Shown here in pieces: positions 44,568 through 53,441 of a DNA stretch of 64,000 bases (its first letter is position 1; each line of letters starts with the position of its first letter). Source of the stretch: Dyadobacter fanqingshengii (GTDB taxonomy: Bacteria > Bacteroidota > Bacteroidia > Cytophagales > Spirosomataceae); contig NZ_CP098806.1 in assembly GCF_023822005.2 (NCBI RefSeq), positions 3,410,001 through 3,474,000 of the forward strand, read 5' to 3'. The notes beneath the pieces are model-generated. The model did not search any database and was not told the DNA's origin. It saw only the letters and a list, made by a program, of their open reading frames with translations. Position numbers and translations under genes: made by a program.

Positions 44568-45338
44568 ATGTCTTTAATAGCCAACAACGCGGTAAAGCCG
44601 CTTTTCAGAGTTCCTGAAATATTTTCCCGATTCAACGGCCTTATCGCGGCGGAAAGCACCAGACATGGAGGCGTCAGCAAAAGCCCGTATGGGTCATTGA
44701 ACCTGGGTGGCTCGCAGGATGACCCTGCCCTTATCATGGAGAATAATCGTTTGTTTTTCAATGCGTTAAATGTTCCTTTCGAAACTGTTGCCAAGTCGCA
44801 TCAGGTGCATGAGGATAAAATTATAAATGTTCAAAGTGCCGGGCGGTTTGAAGGTTATGATGCGCTGGTTACCAATAAACCCAACATCCAATTAGCGGTC
44901 ACGGTAGCGGATTGCACCCCGATCCTGATTTTCGACCCATTGACTAGAAGCGTTGCTGCTATTCATGCAGGCTGGCGGGGAACCGTAACGGGCATTGTGA
45001 CAAAAACCGTAGCAATGCTTCAAACCGAGTTCGGCGCAGACCCCAAAAACTGCGTTGCATACGTCGGAACGTGCATTGATGAATGTTCCTTCGAAGTAGG
45101 CGAGGATGTTTCGGATAATTTTGAAGAAAAATATAAGCGGTTCGACGTTGGGAAACAGAAATATTATGTGGATTTGAAAGCCGCTAACCGGGACCAGTTA
45201 ATTACCTCAGGCCTGTCTCCTGAAAACATCCAGACTTCTGCGTATTCCACAGTGCTCCACAACGACGATTATTTTTCTTACCGCTTGGAAAAAGGCTTCA
45301 CAGGCAGAATGCTCGCCACAATCGGATTAGTTGACTGA
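44568..45338 (+). CDS. pgeF: Peptidoglycan editing factor PgeF (YfiH/laccase-domain family)
   Basis: 256 residues. The Cys/His metal site of the family is visible in VTVADCTPILIFDP, AAIHAGWRGTVTGIV and YVGTCIDECSFEVG. PgeF of E. coli removes wrongly incorporated amino acids such as L-Ser from peptidoglycan precursors. Members have also been described as adenosine deaminases/phosphorylases. It is cytosolic, a single-gene unit closed by a terminator. Confidence 0.92.
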   Translation: MSLIANNAVKPLFRVPEIFSRFNGLIAAESTRHGGVSKSPYGSLNLGGSQDDPALIMENNRLFFNALNVPFETVAKSHQVHEDKIINVQSAGRFEGYDALVTNKPNIQLAVTVADCTPILIFDPLTRSVAAIHAGWRGTVTGIVTKTVAMLQTEFGADPKNCVAYVGTCIDECSFEVGEDVSDNFEEKYKRFDVGKQKYYVDLKAANRDQLITSGLSPENIQTSAYSTVLHNDDYFSYRLEKGFTGRMLATIGLVD

Positions 45339-45349
45339 TGCCATAAGCA

Positions 45350-45379
45350 AAAAGACAGCACTTCGCAGCGCTGTCTTTT
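45350..45379. terminator. Bidirectional terminator
   Basis: Arms AAAAGACAGC (45350-45359) and complement (45370-45379) with a 10-base loop and A/T-runs on both sides. It lies between pgeF and the convergent histone-like gene. Confidence 0.8.
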
Positions 45380-45399
45380 ATTTTGGTCCTTATTATCTC

Positions 45400-45822
45400 T
45401 TATTGAGCGGGTGTCTCTACAACCGACTTCTCAGCTTCCGCAGAAGATTTTGCTGGTCGTGATCCGGTGCGGCCAACTGATGGCTTAACAGTCGTCGCTT
45501 TTACAGCAACCGGCTTGGCAGGAGCCGCCACAGCAGCTTTTGAAGACGCAGCGGCAACTAACGCAGCCACCTTAGCTGCTTTTTCTTTTTTACCCTCTTT
45601 TTTGCCCTTGTCTTTCACCTTCAACTTTTTCTCTTCGTTCTTCGCTTCTTTTGCCTTCTTTTTCTCCGACTCCTTTTCAAACTTGGCAACTTTCTTAGCC
45701 AGTTTAGCAGCGGCTTTTTCGATGGACTTTTTTATTTTCTTGGAACCTGCAGAAACTGCAGCGATTTTGCCGGAAAGCGTTTCTGCAATTTCGGTCGTTA
45801 ATTTTTTTGTGGCAGATTTCAT
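45400..45822 (-). CDS. Lys/Ala-rich histone H1-like protein
   Basis: 140 residues, more than half Lys, Ala, Glu and Val. A helical Lys/Glu stretch (KKIKKSIEKAAAKLAKKVAK followed by EKESEKKKAKEAKNEEKK) is followed by an Ala/Pro/Val/Lys tail (AAPAKPVAVKATTVKPSVG) like the C-terminal arm of histone H1 or bacterial Hc1-type proteins. It would bind DNA non-specifically or be a disordered scaffold. No catalytic motif. Low complexity makes family assignment uncertain. Confidence 0.7.
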   Translation of the reverse strand: MKSATKKLTTEIAETLSGKIAAVSAGSKKIKKSIEKAAAKLAKKVAKFEKESEKKKAKEAKNEEKKLKVKDKGKKEGKKEKAAKVAALVAAASSKAAVAAPAKPVAVKATTVKPSVGRTGSRPAKSSAEAEKSVVETPAQ

Positions 45823-45963
45823 AATGTAATTTTAAAACAAGTAATGTTTTCACCCGGCCCATTTTACGCGAACGCGAGATGCAAACGTGAGGATATGTTA
45901 ACGTATTTATAACCTGCAATTACTGCTTAAGAAGCGGTAAACACCAAATATCTTATGTTATAT

Positions 45964-46494
45964 TTATGTTATATTTTTCCGTACATATTCCCAAAACACG
46001 ATTCCAGCAGATACGGACACATTGAAAGAATGTTTTGTCCCAAATTGCGGAATTTCCAAACAGCCGTCCGCCACGGAAATTACCTCATCGGCAACGCCTT
46101 CAACCTCATTTCCAAAGACAAATGCATAGGGTTTTTCAGTGTGTGGAACAAAATTCTGCAGCATTACGCTTCCTTCCGCCTGTTCAACGCACCAAATTTC
46201 ATATCCCTCCGCCTTCAACTGCCTCACCGCATCCACAGCGCTCTCGTTCTTTTCCCAGGCAACCGACAATTCTGCCCCGATCGCACTTCGGGTAATCTCC
46301 CGGTGCGGCGGACTTTGAGTATAACCACACAAAATAATTTTCTCAGCACGAAAAGCATCTGCAGTCCGGAAAAAAGAGCCGACATTGGCAAGGCTCCGAA
46401 TATTATCCAAAACAACCACGAAAGGAAATTTTTCCGCGTCCTTAAATTCCTCCACCGTCAACCGGCCCATTTCTTCAACCCGCAATTTGCGCAT
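45964..46494 (-). CDS. TrmH/SpoU-family RNA 2'-O-methyltransferase
   Basis: 176 residues with the trefoil-knot SPOUT motifs: motif 1 LDNIRSLANVGSFFRTAD with the catalytic Arg, motif 2 VFGNEVEGVADEV, and motif 3 HSFNVSVSAGIVFWEYVRK. It methylates ribose in tRNA or rRNA using S-adenosylmethionine. The short length (no N-terminal RNA-binding extension) resembles TrmL/TrmH-like enzymes. The target base is unknown. Its final 11 bases are perfectly duplicated just after the stop (45953-45963). Confidence 0.92.
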   Translation of the reverse strand: MRKLRVEEMGRLTVEEFKDAEKFPFVVVLDNIRSLANVGSFFRTADAFRAEKIILCGYTQSPPHREITRSAIGAELSVAWEKNESAVDAVRQLKAEGYEIWCVEQAEGSVMLQNFVPHTEKPYAFVFGNEVEGVADEVISVADGCLEIPQFGTKHSFNVSVSAGIVFWEYVRKNIT

Positions 46495-46565
46495 GACCGT
46501 ATTTCCATTGATGTTAATGGTGCAAACGTACGGGAAAGAAGTAAATTAACTCAACCAAACATGCA

Positions 46566-46597
46566 CAAAAAAACCCTGCACCGTGAAGTACAGGGTT
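46566..46597 (-). terminator. Intrinsic terminator of the LuxR-type regulator
   Basis: On the minus strand AACCCTG (46591-46597) pairs with CAGGGTT (46572-46578), extended inward by three pairs, and is followed by a run of T (46566-46571). Confidence 0.75.
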
Positions 46598-46617
46598 CAA
46601 ATATTTCTTGAAAGCAG

Positions 46618-47238
46618 TTACTTGATCTTCGTGATCAGTTCTACTATATTTTTTACGCCTAGCTTTTCGAAGATCCGGGCTTTGTAAGTACTAACGGTTG
46701 ACAGTTGCAGGTTGAGTTTTTCTGCAATTTTGGCGGTTCCTAACCCTTCTTTCAAAAGGTTCATCACGTCTGTTTCTCTCGGAGACAAGCTTACAACCGG
46801 GTCCGGAAGGAATTCGCGCGGGTTAATGAGCCTGTTGATATTCATTTGCTGCATATCCTCGCTCATATATTTCTTATTGTTCAAAACGCTCATTACAGCC
46901 GTTTTAAACTCTTCCTCAGGCGCGTCTTTGGACAAATAACCATCCGCTCCGGCTTGAAGATACATCAGGCCGTACTGCTGCTCATCATAGCTCGAGAACA
47001 TCAATATCCTAATTCCGGGAGATTTCTGACGAATGGTTTCTACCATCTTCGTCGTATTTCCACCGGGGATGTTGATATCCAGGATCAAAAGATCATATGC
47101 TTTTACTTCAATTTCCTGAAGTATTTTATCAAAATCGTCAACATCGGAAATAGTCGAATCCGGGATCAGTGATTTGAGGAGGTGCTTGGTGCCTATTCTC
47201 ACTACTGCATGATCTTCGGCAATAAGTATGTGTTTCAT
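46618..47238 (-). CDS. Response regulator with LuxR/NarL-type output domain
   Basis: 206 residues from the ATG at 47238; the frame is open to a TTG at 47256 but the receiver fold begins at MKHILIAEDH. Acidic pair ED at 8-9, phospho-acceptor Asp54 in LILDINIPGG, Lys in YLSKDAPE. C-terminal helix-turn-helix LSPRETDVMNLLKEGLGTA and STVSTYKARIFEKLGVKN. No sensor kinase is adjacent. It lies next to the glycan cluster, and a role in its control is possible but unsupported. Confidence 0.93.
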   Translation of the reverse strand: MKHILIAEDHAVVRIGTKHLLKSLIPDSTISDVDDFDKILQEIEVKAYDLLILDINIPGGNTTKMVETIRQKSPGIRILMFSSYDEQQYGLMYLQAGADGYLSKDAPEEEFKTAVMSVLNNKKYMSEDMQQMNINRLINPREFLPDPVVSLSPRETDVMNLLKEGLGTAKIAEKLNLQLSTVSTYKARIFEKLGVKNIVELITKIK

Positions 47239-47555
47239 GTACGGGTTTAAGTCCAATTAAGTAAAAAATGCAGGTGCCTATCTGAAACGATCGCTTAATT
47301 TACAAAAATAGCGATGAGCATTGTATTAAACCTAAAAAATATCGAATTAGTATATCAATATTTGACAACTTTTATAAATAAGGGCTGGAAATTGCCCGTT
47401 TGTATGTAAAAAGTCGGTTACTTTCTAAAAATTAGTTCGTTAGCATCAAAACTATTTCGCACAACACACATTATTTCTGGAAAAACGATGAACTTGAAGT
47501 TTGTCTGTATGCCGGTAAAAACCAGTTTTTCCCAAGTCCGGCTTTCCCTCCTTTT

Positions 47556-48467
47556 TTGTATCTGACTCAGGGGCATTTAGCGACTCAAACTACTGATATC
47601 GTGCATGCCTTTTGCCTGCTTCGACGAAATTGTCAGCGCGTAATCGCGATATTTCAGTGTGTGGAAAAGTCAGGCAACGTTTGGGTATCGCCTCCTCATG
47701 CTCCATTTGGGGGAATTCAATGTGATGTGGGTTGTCAGGAAAGTGAGCTTGTTTTTTTGCTAGGTTGTATCAAACATTGGGTCCAATCCCAATCGGGCGA
47801 AAAGTTGGTGGTCAAGACCGCGCCTTCCTGCTATTACACAACATTAGATAGTTTGCGTCACATTCCTTATCTCATTACTGGGTTTATCCCAATTCAGACC
47901 TGTTTAAATAGTTTTATTTCCGTTAGCTCTTCGGATTTTTACGCTCAAATCCGCCCAGCGGAAAGGCGAAGGCTTAAAAAAGCCTCAAATTCGGGTTTTG
48001 AGGCCGGTTTAGCCAGTGGGCTTGCTTCGTCAGTTATTTATGAATTTCTGGAAAAATGTCGCAATCAAATGGGTTACCGGATATCACTAACATTGTCTCA
48101 ACTCGAAACATTAAGGCAAAACTTCCCGGATCGTTACCTTATTTTTACCGTAATGGCTGGTTCCGAGATCGTCGCCCTCACGCTAACGGTTCGGGCTAAT
48201 AGTCGGGTTTTGTATAACTTTCTGTGCAGCGATATGCCGGCATATCGGGCTTACAGTCCGACGGTAATGTTGATGGAGGCTGTTTACAATTACTGCCGGC
48301 AACAAAATATTGAAATCCTTGATCTCGGAATCTCGCTGGATCAGAATGGGGACTTCAAGCCTTCCTTACACCGCTTCAAAAAAAACATTGGCGGCCAGGA
48401 TTGCTTAAAACTCACTTATGAAATGAATTTTGCAAATCAGATCCCAAGGCAGTTCCCATCCCTGTAA
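47556..48467 (+). CDS. FemAB/GNAT-like acyltransferase of the glycan cluster, 5' end uncertain
   Basis: At least 303 residues counted from a TTG at 47556. The C-terminal half has the GNAT/FemAB acceptor fold: IRPAERRRLKKASNSGF, MAGSEIVALTLTVRANSRV, YNFLCSDMPAYRAYSPTVML and ILDLGISLD. This resembles FemAB-like proteins common in polysaccharide loci. The frame is open and protein-like upstream to 47436 (…HYFWKNDELEVC, AGKNQFFPSPAFPPF), yet no ATG, GTG or TTG occurs there; ATC at 47445, ATT at 47454 or CTG at 47505 could be used. It converges on and overlaps the next methyltransferase gene by 31 bases. Confidence 0.8.
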   Translation: MYLTQGHLATQTTDIVHAFCLLRRNCQRVIAIFQCVEKSGNVWVSPPHAPFGGIQCDVGCQESELVFLLGCIKHWVQSQSGEKLVVKTAPSCYYTTLDSLRHIPYLITGFIPIQTCLNSFISVSSSDFYAQIRPAERRRLKKASNSGFEAGLASGLASSVIYEFLEKCRNQMGYRISLTLSQLETLRQNFPDRYLIFTVMAGSEIVALTLTVRANSRVLYNFLCSDMPAYRAYSPTVMLMEAVYNYCRQQNIEILDLGISLDQNGDFKPSLHRFKKNIGGQDCLKLTYEMNFANQIPRQFPSL

Positions 48468-49081
48468 AATACGCTGGTACAGGTTTCAATACCCACAATG
48501 GGTGCCATACCAATGAAATCCAGCCTTCTGAACCCTCGCTCCTTCAAATATTCCTTGGCTTTTTGATACCATTCACGTTCGGAATTGTCCAGGATCAAAA
48601 CGCCGTCCGGGGTAAGATAATCAACGGCAAAATTGGCGCATTTTACTCTGTTTCGTCCGTCGACAATGATAATGTTGTAGAGCTCACCTGCATCTTTAAC
48701 TGCCTGAATATAAGTATCGCCCAATGGCTTTTCAACCACTTTTGCATTGGCAGGAAGCTTGGGTTTGATCAGTTTGATCCAGTCCGCATCGTGCTCAACT
48801 GCCGTGATCTCCTTTACGCGTGCAGCATACCAGCGCGTGGAATTCCCCGATCCATATTCAAAAACGGTAAATGCAGACTTTAAACGCGGTTTTAAAAATA
48901 GAATGAACGGATAAGTGTACCAGGGAAGCGGATCTCCATTTGCATCAACGGACTGTTTGGTATGAAAACTCCTGAACCAGCCATATTGCTTCAATGCGCC
49001 ATCCAGAAAAAGCTGAACACTGCCACCCAGACCGATCCCGTTGAGCAGATCCCAGGTATTATTTTTTATTTTTTTAATCAT
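48437..49081 (-). CDS. Class I SAM-dependent methyltransferase
   Basis: 214 residues. SAM-binding motif I is VFEYGSGNSTRWYA, followed by the acidic strand end AVEHDADW and the post-motif strand NIIIVDGRNRVKCA. It is of the short Rossmann type found in surface polysaccharide loci, where it would methylate a sugar or acceptor. Its ATG overlaps the wecB stop by one base, so the two form an operon. Its 3' end overlaps the convergent FemAB-like gene by 31 bases. Confidence 0.87.
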   Translation of the reverse strand: MIKKIKNNTWDLLNGIGLGGSVQLFLDGALKQYGWFRSFHTKQSVDANGDPLPWYTYPFILFLKPRLKSAFTVFEYGSGNSTRWYAARVKEITAVEHDADWIKLIKPKLPANAKVVEKPLGDTYIQAVKDAGELYNIIIVDGRNRVKCANFAVDYLTPDGVLILDNSEREWYQKAKEYLKERGFRRLDFIGMAPIVGIETCTSVFYRDGNCLGI

Positions 49082-50220
49082 TACAAATCCGACGGTTGAC
49101 GCTTATGGTCACAAACGTACGAATTAATGTACTTTTCTCTCAAAATTGTCACAATGCGTTCGGCTGCATGGCCATCCCACAGCTCGGGAATCCGGCCTTG
49201 TTTGCATGCTCCGTTGATTATTTGTTGAGCCAAATGTAAAACCGATTCTGCATTCCAATCAGGCAACAAATGGTTTGTCCCGACTTCAACCGTCACCGGC
49301 CTTTCTGTGCTTTCTCTTAATGTAATGCATGGCACTTGCAAAAACGTTGTTTCCTCCTGGATTCCGCCGGAATCGGTAATGACCAAGGCCGCGTCTCTCG
49401 TCAGCTCCAAAAACTCGCGGTAACCCTGCGGTCTGATCATTTCGAGATTTTTTATTTTTCCCAAATCAGCATCCAAACCCAGCGCCTCACAATTCTTTAA
49501 TGTTCTCGGATGAATTGGAAAAATCACTTTCTGCAATTGGGTCAGTTTTCTGATCGTTTCTAAAACCTTAATCAAAACCGCTGACTTATCCACATTAGCA
49601 GGTCTGTGTAATGTTAATAAAATGTAGTTTTCGAGTTCAACTTGCTCATCTTCTGACTTGACAAGCCTATCCAAACTGCGGAGACAATATAAAAGCGAAT
49701 CGATCATAACATTCCCCACGAAATGAATCTTCGCCGTGGGAATATTTTCTTTCAAAAGATTAAGCACCGCTGTATGTTCCGTCACAAACAGCTGATCCGC
49801 AATCGCGTCGGTCATGATCCGGTTAATCTCTTCGGGCATTTTGCGGTCGCCGCTCCTCAGCCCGGCTTCCACGTGAACCACGGGAATGTGCATTTTCACC
49901 GCAACCAATGCACAAGCCAGCGTTGAATTGACATCACCGACCACCAGCACCAGATCCGGTTCTTCTGCAACAAGCACTTTTTCGAATTCCAGCATAATCC
50001 CGGCGGTTTGCTGCGCATGCGAGCCGTTGTTCACGCCGAGAAAATAAGCAGGTTCGGGAAGATCAAGCTGGTGGAAAAAGATGCCAGACATTTGAAAATC
50101 ATAATGCTGGCCGGTGTGGACGATCAGGGATTCAATGTCTTTATGGCGAGAAAAAGCGCGGTGTAGCGGCGCCACTTTCATAAAATTGGGACGTGCCCCA
50201 ACGATATTGATCACTTTCAA
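49081..50220 (-). CDS. wecB: UDP-N-acetylglucosamine 2-epimerase (non-hydrolysing)
   Basis: 379 residues converting UDP-GlcNAc to UDP-ManNAc for surface glycan synthesis. Family hallmarks are VGARPNFMKVAPL, HTGQHYDFQMS, GDVNSTLACAL, HVEAGLRSGDRKMPEEINR, and late in the protein DSGGIQEE and LRESTERP. The start is a TTG (MKVINIVGARP) or the GTG two codons later; no ATG is available before the conserved region. A full-match -7 box lies just upstream. It is translationally coupled to the methyltransferase gene. Confidence 0.95.
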   Translation of the reverse strand: MKVINIVGARPNFMKVAPLHRAFSRHKDIESLIVHTGQHYDFQMSGIFFHQLDLPEPAYFLGVNNGSHAQQTAGIMLEFEKVLVAEEPDLVLVVGDVNSTLACALVAVKMHIPVVHVEAGLRSGDRKMPEEINRIMTDAIADQLFVTEHTAVLNLLKENIPTAKIHFVGNVMIDSLLYCLRSLDRLVKSEDEQVELENYILLTLHRPANVDKSAVLIKVLETIRKLTQLQKVIFPIHPRTLKNCEALGLDADLGKIKNLEMIRPQGYREFLELTRDAALVITDSGGIQEETTFLQVPCITLRESTERPVTVEVGTNHLLPDWNAESVLHLAQQIINGACKQGRIPELWDGHAAERIVTILREKYINSYVCDHKRQPSDL

Positions 50221-50245
50221 GAAATAGTGTGTTTTATTAAGGAAG

Positions 50246-50253
50246 CAAAGTTA
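50246..50253 (-). promoter_or_regulatory. Candidate -7 box of wecB
   Basis: TAACTTTG on the minus strand fits TAnnTTTG. Transcription would start near 50239, about 20 bases before the TTG start codon of wecB. No clear -33 TTG. Confidence 0.4.
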
Positions 50254-50344
50254 TCACAAACATTCAGAGGAACTAATCGCCCGCCGCGGTTAGGCTATCT
50301 TCTGCTTTTTGTCTTATTTCGCCTTGTTAATCATTTGCACCTTC

Positions 50345-51865
50345 ATGGGGATAATTGTACGTCAGGGTTTTAAAAGTTCAATCGTTTCTTACGTTGGAGT
50401 TGTCATCGGAATTTTCAATATTCTGATACTTTATAACCAGTTTTTGACGCAGGAACAATTGGGTCTATACGCTTCCACCCTACTAACATTCCCCGTTATT
50501 TACATGTCTTTTGCGCTTTTGGGTGTTCCGTCGGTGGCTGTGCGCTTTCATAGCCGGTTCCAGGATCATGAATCGCGGCGGCAGCTTTTTACCTTTATCA
50601 TTATCACACCGCTTGTTGGTTTGGCGGCTTTTGTGGCGTTATATCTGCTTTTTAAACCACTTTATCTGAAATTTTACCTTGACCATTCACCCATGCTGGT
50701 CAAGTATTATTATGTTTTTATTCCGTTGACGGTCGGGATGGTTTATTTGCTTGCGCTCGAATCCTATTCAAGAATCAATCTCCGCATTGCCGTTCCGTCA
50801 CTCATTCGTGAGGTTGGGTTACGGCTTTTCAATAGTGCTGTGGTGATTATGTTTGGCTACAAGCTCATCACATTCGACACGATGGTGAATTTGACGGTGG
50901 TAAGTTACGGACTCGCCATCGTCGCGATGCTGATTTATCTACATTTCCAAAAACGCCTTTACACTTCCCTGGATTTTGGTTTCATCAAACATCCCGCCTT
51001 TAAAGAAATGTATCGTTACGGACTCTGGGTTTTGCTGGGCGGCGCCAGTGCAGCATTGCTTCCACACATTGAAAAAGTACTTCTTCCAGCCTTTGAAGGC
51101 GGTTTGGGCAGCACGGCGATTTTCGACATTGCGTCCAGGATCGCATTAGTCATCTCGATTCCCAGGAATAGCATTGTCATGATCAGCGCGCCGATCATTT
51201 CCGAAGCTTATGCCCGCAATGACATTGCGCACATTGACACGATTTATAAAAAATCCTCCCTTAACCTGTTCATTATCGGCTCTTTCCTTTTTCTCGGCAT
51301 ATGGACGAACATTGATGCAATTTTTGGTATTATTCCAAAATCAGAAATTTACTCGCAAGGCAAATGGGTAGTGCTGATGGTCGGTATTTCGCGGATCGCA
51401 GATATGATGACGGGCTTGAATTCTGAAATCCTGACCAACTCAAAATATTATCGCTACGACATTGTTTTCATGTTGTTTTTCACGGTCCTGATCCTGTTCA
51501 GCAGCCAATTCCTGATCCCGCTTTACGGCTTCAATGGTGCCGCCGCCGCCGCGCTTTTTTCAACCGTGATTTATAATTTTGTCAAACTGTTCTTTATCCG
51601 ACAAAAACTTGGTATACAACCATTTACGCTTGGAACATTCAAAGTGATATTGCTTGGAACCACGGCCTATCTTGTAGCCCGTTACATGCCTTTTCCCGAA
51701 CCTGATAATTTGATATCCACAGTGCTGATCATCCTGGCACGTTCTGTCATCATTACTGTGATTTTTGGCGGCGGAATCTTGCTATGGAACGTTTCAGAGG
51801 ATATTTCAGCCGGGTTCAGCAGCGGCTGGAAATTAATTAAGACAAGTATTCTGAGGATAAAATAA
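50345..51865 (+). CDS. Wzx-like polysaccharide flippase (MATE/MOP superfamily)
   Basis: 506 residues from the ATG at 50345; a TTG at 50309 would add 12 residues. About 12-14 membrane spans. The start GIIVRQGFKSSIVSYVGVV and the loop FNSEILTNSKYYRYDIVFML-like region (given in part) match oligosaccharide flippases of Bacteroidota. It would flip lipid-linked repeat units across the inner membrane. No Wzy polymerase gene is seen in the window. It begins the plus-strand half of the cluster. Confidence 0.9.
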   Translation: MGIIVRQGFKSSIVSYVGVVIGIFNILILYNQFLTQEQLGLYASTLLTFPVIYMSFALLGVPSVAVRFHSRFQDHESRRQLFTFIIITPLVGLAAFVALYLLFKPLYLKFYLDHSPMLVKYYYVFIPLTVGMVYLLALESYSRINLRIAVPSLIREVGLRLFNSAVVIMFGYKLITFDTMVNLTVVSYGLAIVAMLIYLHFQKRLYTSLDFGFIKHPAFKEMYRYGLWVLLGGASAALLPHIEKVLLPAFEGGLGSTAIFDIASRIALVISIPRNSIVMISAPIISEAYARNDIAHIDTIYKKSSLNLFIIGSFLFLGIWTNIDAIFGIIPKSEIYSQGKWVVLMVGISRIADMMTGLNSEILTNSKYYRYDIVFMLFFTVLILFSSQFLIPLYGFNGAAAAALFSTVIYNFVKLFFIRQKLGIQPFTLGTFKVILLGTTAYLVARYMPFPEPDNLISTVLIILARSVIITVIFGGGILLWNVSEDISAGFSSGWKLIKTSILRIK

Positions 51866-51873
51866 GAGACCGC

Positions 51874-51881
51874 TATCTTTG
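51874..51881 (+). promoter_or_regulatory. Candidate -7 box before the 51907 methyltransferase
   Basis: TATCTTTG fits TAnnTTTG, 26 bases before the ATG. No -33 TTG. It could give the four downstream genes an extra promoter inside the cluster. Confidence 0.35.
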
Positions 51882-51906
51882 AAGCATTAAAACAGACCCA
51901 TTTCTG

Positions 51907-52521
51907 ATGTCGTTAAAAGAAAAAATAATTGCCGGGGTTCTCAAACAGCCATTCAGTTTATATCAGTTGACCACTTACGATCCGTCCAAGCCGGTTAATA
52001 TGGTTGTGGGCTCCATGTATTCGCTTTACAAAGGTTGGATACATTCTGATATTGAGACACTTAACTTGTTGAAAGAAAGTGACTGGCAAAAATATTTTAA
52101 CGAAAATGCAATTGATAAAATCCTTGCCGAGCACGTTTGGGAACATTTGACGCTCGAAGAAGGACAACTGGCTTTTAAACATTGCCATACTTACCTCAAA
52201 CCCGGCGGTTTTCTCAGGGTGGCCGTTCCGGACGGTTTCAATCCCAGCGAGGAATATATTAATTACGTAAAACCGGGCGGCACGGGCAACGGAGCGGACG
52301 ATCACAAGCTGCTGTACAATTATCAAATCATGTCGCAATCGCTTGAATCAGTCGGTTTTACTGTGAAATTACTGGAATATTTTGATGAGAACGGACAGTT
52401 TCATAAGACGCCCTGGAAGCCGGAAGACGGCATGGTCAGGCGCTCCGCAGACCATGACAGCCGGAATGCCGGAGGAAAACTGGGTTATACTTCGTTGATC
52501 ATCGATGCTTATAAAAGCTAA
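51907..52521 (+). CDS. SAM-dependent methyltransferase (type 11-like)
   Basis: 204 residues. The classic glycine-rich motif I is not obvious, but the second half of the fold is clear: KILAEHVWEHLTLEEGQLAF, then HTYLKPGGFLRVAVPDGFNP, as in type 11 methyltransferases of polysaccharide clusters. The reduced N-terminal half may mean altered cofactor binding. It is separated by 2 bases from the next glycosyltransferase gene, so they are cotranscribed. Confidence 0.85.
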   Translation: MSLKEKIIAGVLKQPFSLYQLTTYDPSKPVNMVVGSMYSLYKGWIHSDIETLNLLKESDWQKYFNENAIDKILAEHVWEHLTLEEGQLAFKHCHTYLKPGGFLRVAVPDGFNPSEEYINYVKPGGTGNGADDHKLLYNYQIMSQSLESVGFTVKLLEYFDENGQFHKTPWKPEDGMVRRSADHDSRNAGGKLGYTSLIIDAYKS

Positions 52522-52523
52522 CA

Positions 52524-53426
52524 ATGAGTTTGCCCGCCAGCCTTGCTCCTATCGTTTTGTTTTGCTTCAATCGCCCCGCGCATTTGGCGCAAACGATCGA
52601 ATCGCTGCAACAGAATGTACTGGCGACTGAAAGCGAGCTGATCATTTACTCTGATGGGCCCCGGAACAAATCGGATGGGCCATTAATCGCAGAAGTAAGG
52701 AGATATGTAGCTCAAATAGAAGGGTTTAAGCGCGTTACCATCATCAAATCCGAGCAAAATAATGGTCTGGCCGCCTCCATAATCAAAGGAGTCAGCGAAG
52801 TGTTGGATAAGTTTCAAAAAGTCATTGTGCTCGAAGATGACATGCTCAGCACGCCTGATTTTCTGGTCTTTATGAATGAAGCGTTAAATGCTTATGAGCA
52901 CCGTAACGATATTTACTCAGTAAGTGCATACGGACCACCGATCTCATTTCCAGCAGGCTATAACCAGGATTTATATCTCGCGCCACGGGCAAGTTCATGG
53001 GGCTGGGGAACATGGCTAAGCAAATGGGAAAAGGCAGATTGGCATGTTAGCGCATTTCCCGAACTGACAAAAGATAAGGTGAAGCGAAACCAATTTACCC
53101 TTGGCGGGGAAGATCTCTGGCCAATGCTTGTAAAGCAGCAGAAAAAAGTGATCGATTCCTGGGCCATCCGCTGGACTTACAGTCAATTTATCAACCATGC
53201 TTACGGCGTGTATCCGGTGCATTCCAAAATCAGGAACATTGGCACAGACGGCAGCGGGACCAATTTTACATTCAAAACCGGTTATTACGGCTCAGAAATG
53301 AGCGATAGCAAGATTCGGATCGACGCTAATATCCAGCCGGATCACGAAGTCATTCAAGCATTTGCGGGTTATTACAAACTTCCGCTCGCATTAAAGATCA
53401 AGAACCTCATCAAATACGGGGTCTGA
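52524..53426 (+). CDS. Glycosyltransferase family 2-like sugar transferase
   Basis: 300 residues. It begins APIVLFCFNRPAHLAQTIES, has the acidic metal-binding motif VLEDDMLSTPDFLVFMNEAL, and a later aromatic block LAPRASSWGWGTWLSKWEKA. This is the GT-A subgroup sometimes annotated as HlpA-like. It would transfer a sugar to the growing surface glycan at the inner face of the membrane. Donor and acceptor are unknown. It lies 2 bases after the methyltransferase gene and 15 bases before the FkbM gene. Confidence 0.88.
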   Translation: MSLPASLAPIVLFCFNRPAHLAQTIESLQQNVLATESELIIYSDGPRNKSDGPLIAEVRRYVAQIEGFKRVTIIKSEQNNGLAASIIKGVSEVLDKFQKVIVLEDDMLSTPDFLVFMNEALNAYEHRNDIYSVSAYGPPISFPAGYNQDLYLAPRASSWGWGTWLSKWEKADWHVSAFPELTKDKVKRNQFTLGGEDLWPMLVKQQKKVIDSWAIRWTYSQFINHAYGVYPVHSKIRNIGTDGSGTNFTFKTGYYGSEMSDSKIRIDANIQPDHEVIQAFAGYYKLPLALKIKNLIKYGV

Positions 53427-53441
53427 CGAAACAGAAATTAT

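Noticed and set aside
47488..47565. Short ATG-started frame overlapping the 5' end of the FemAB-like gene
   Set aside because: It ends after about 25 codons, in a different frame from the recognised domain, and has no family features.
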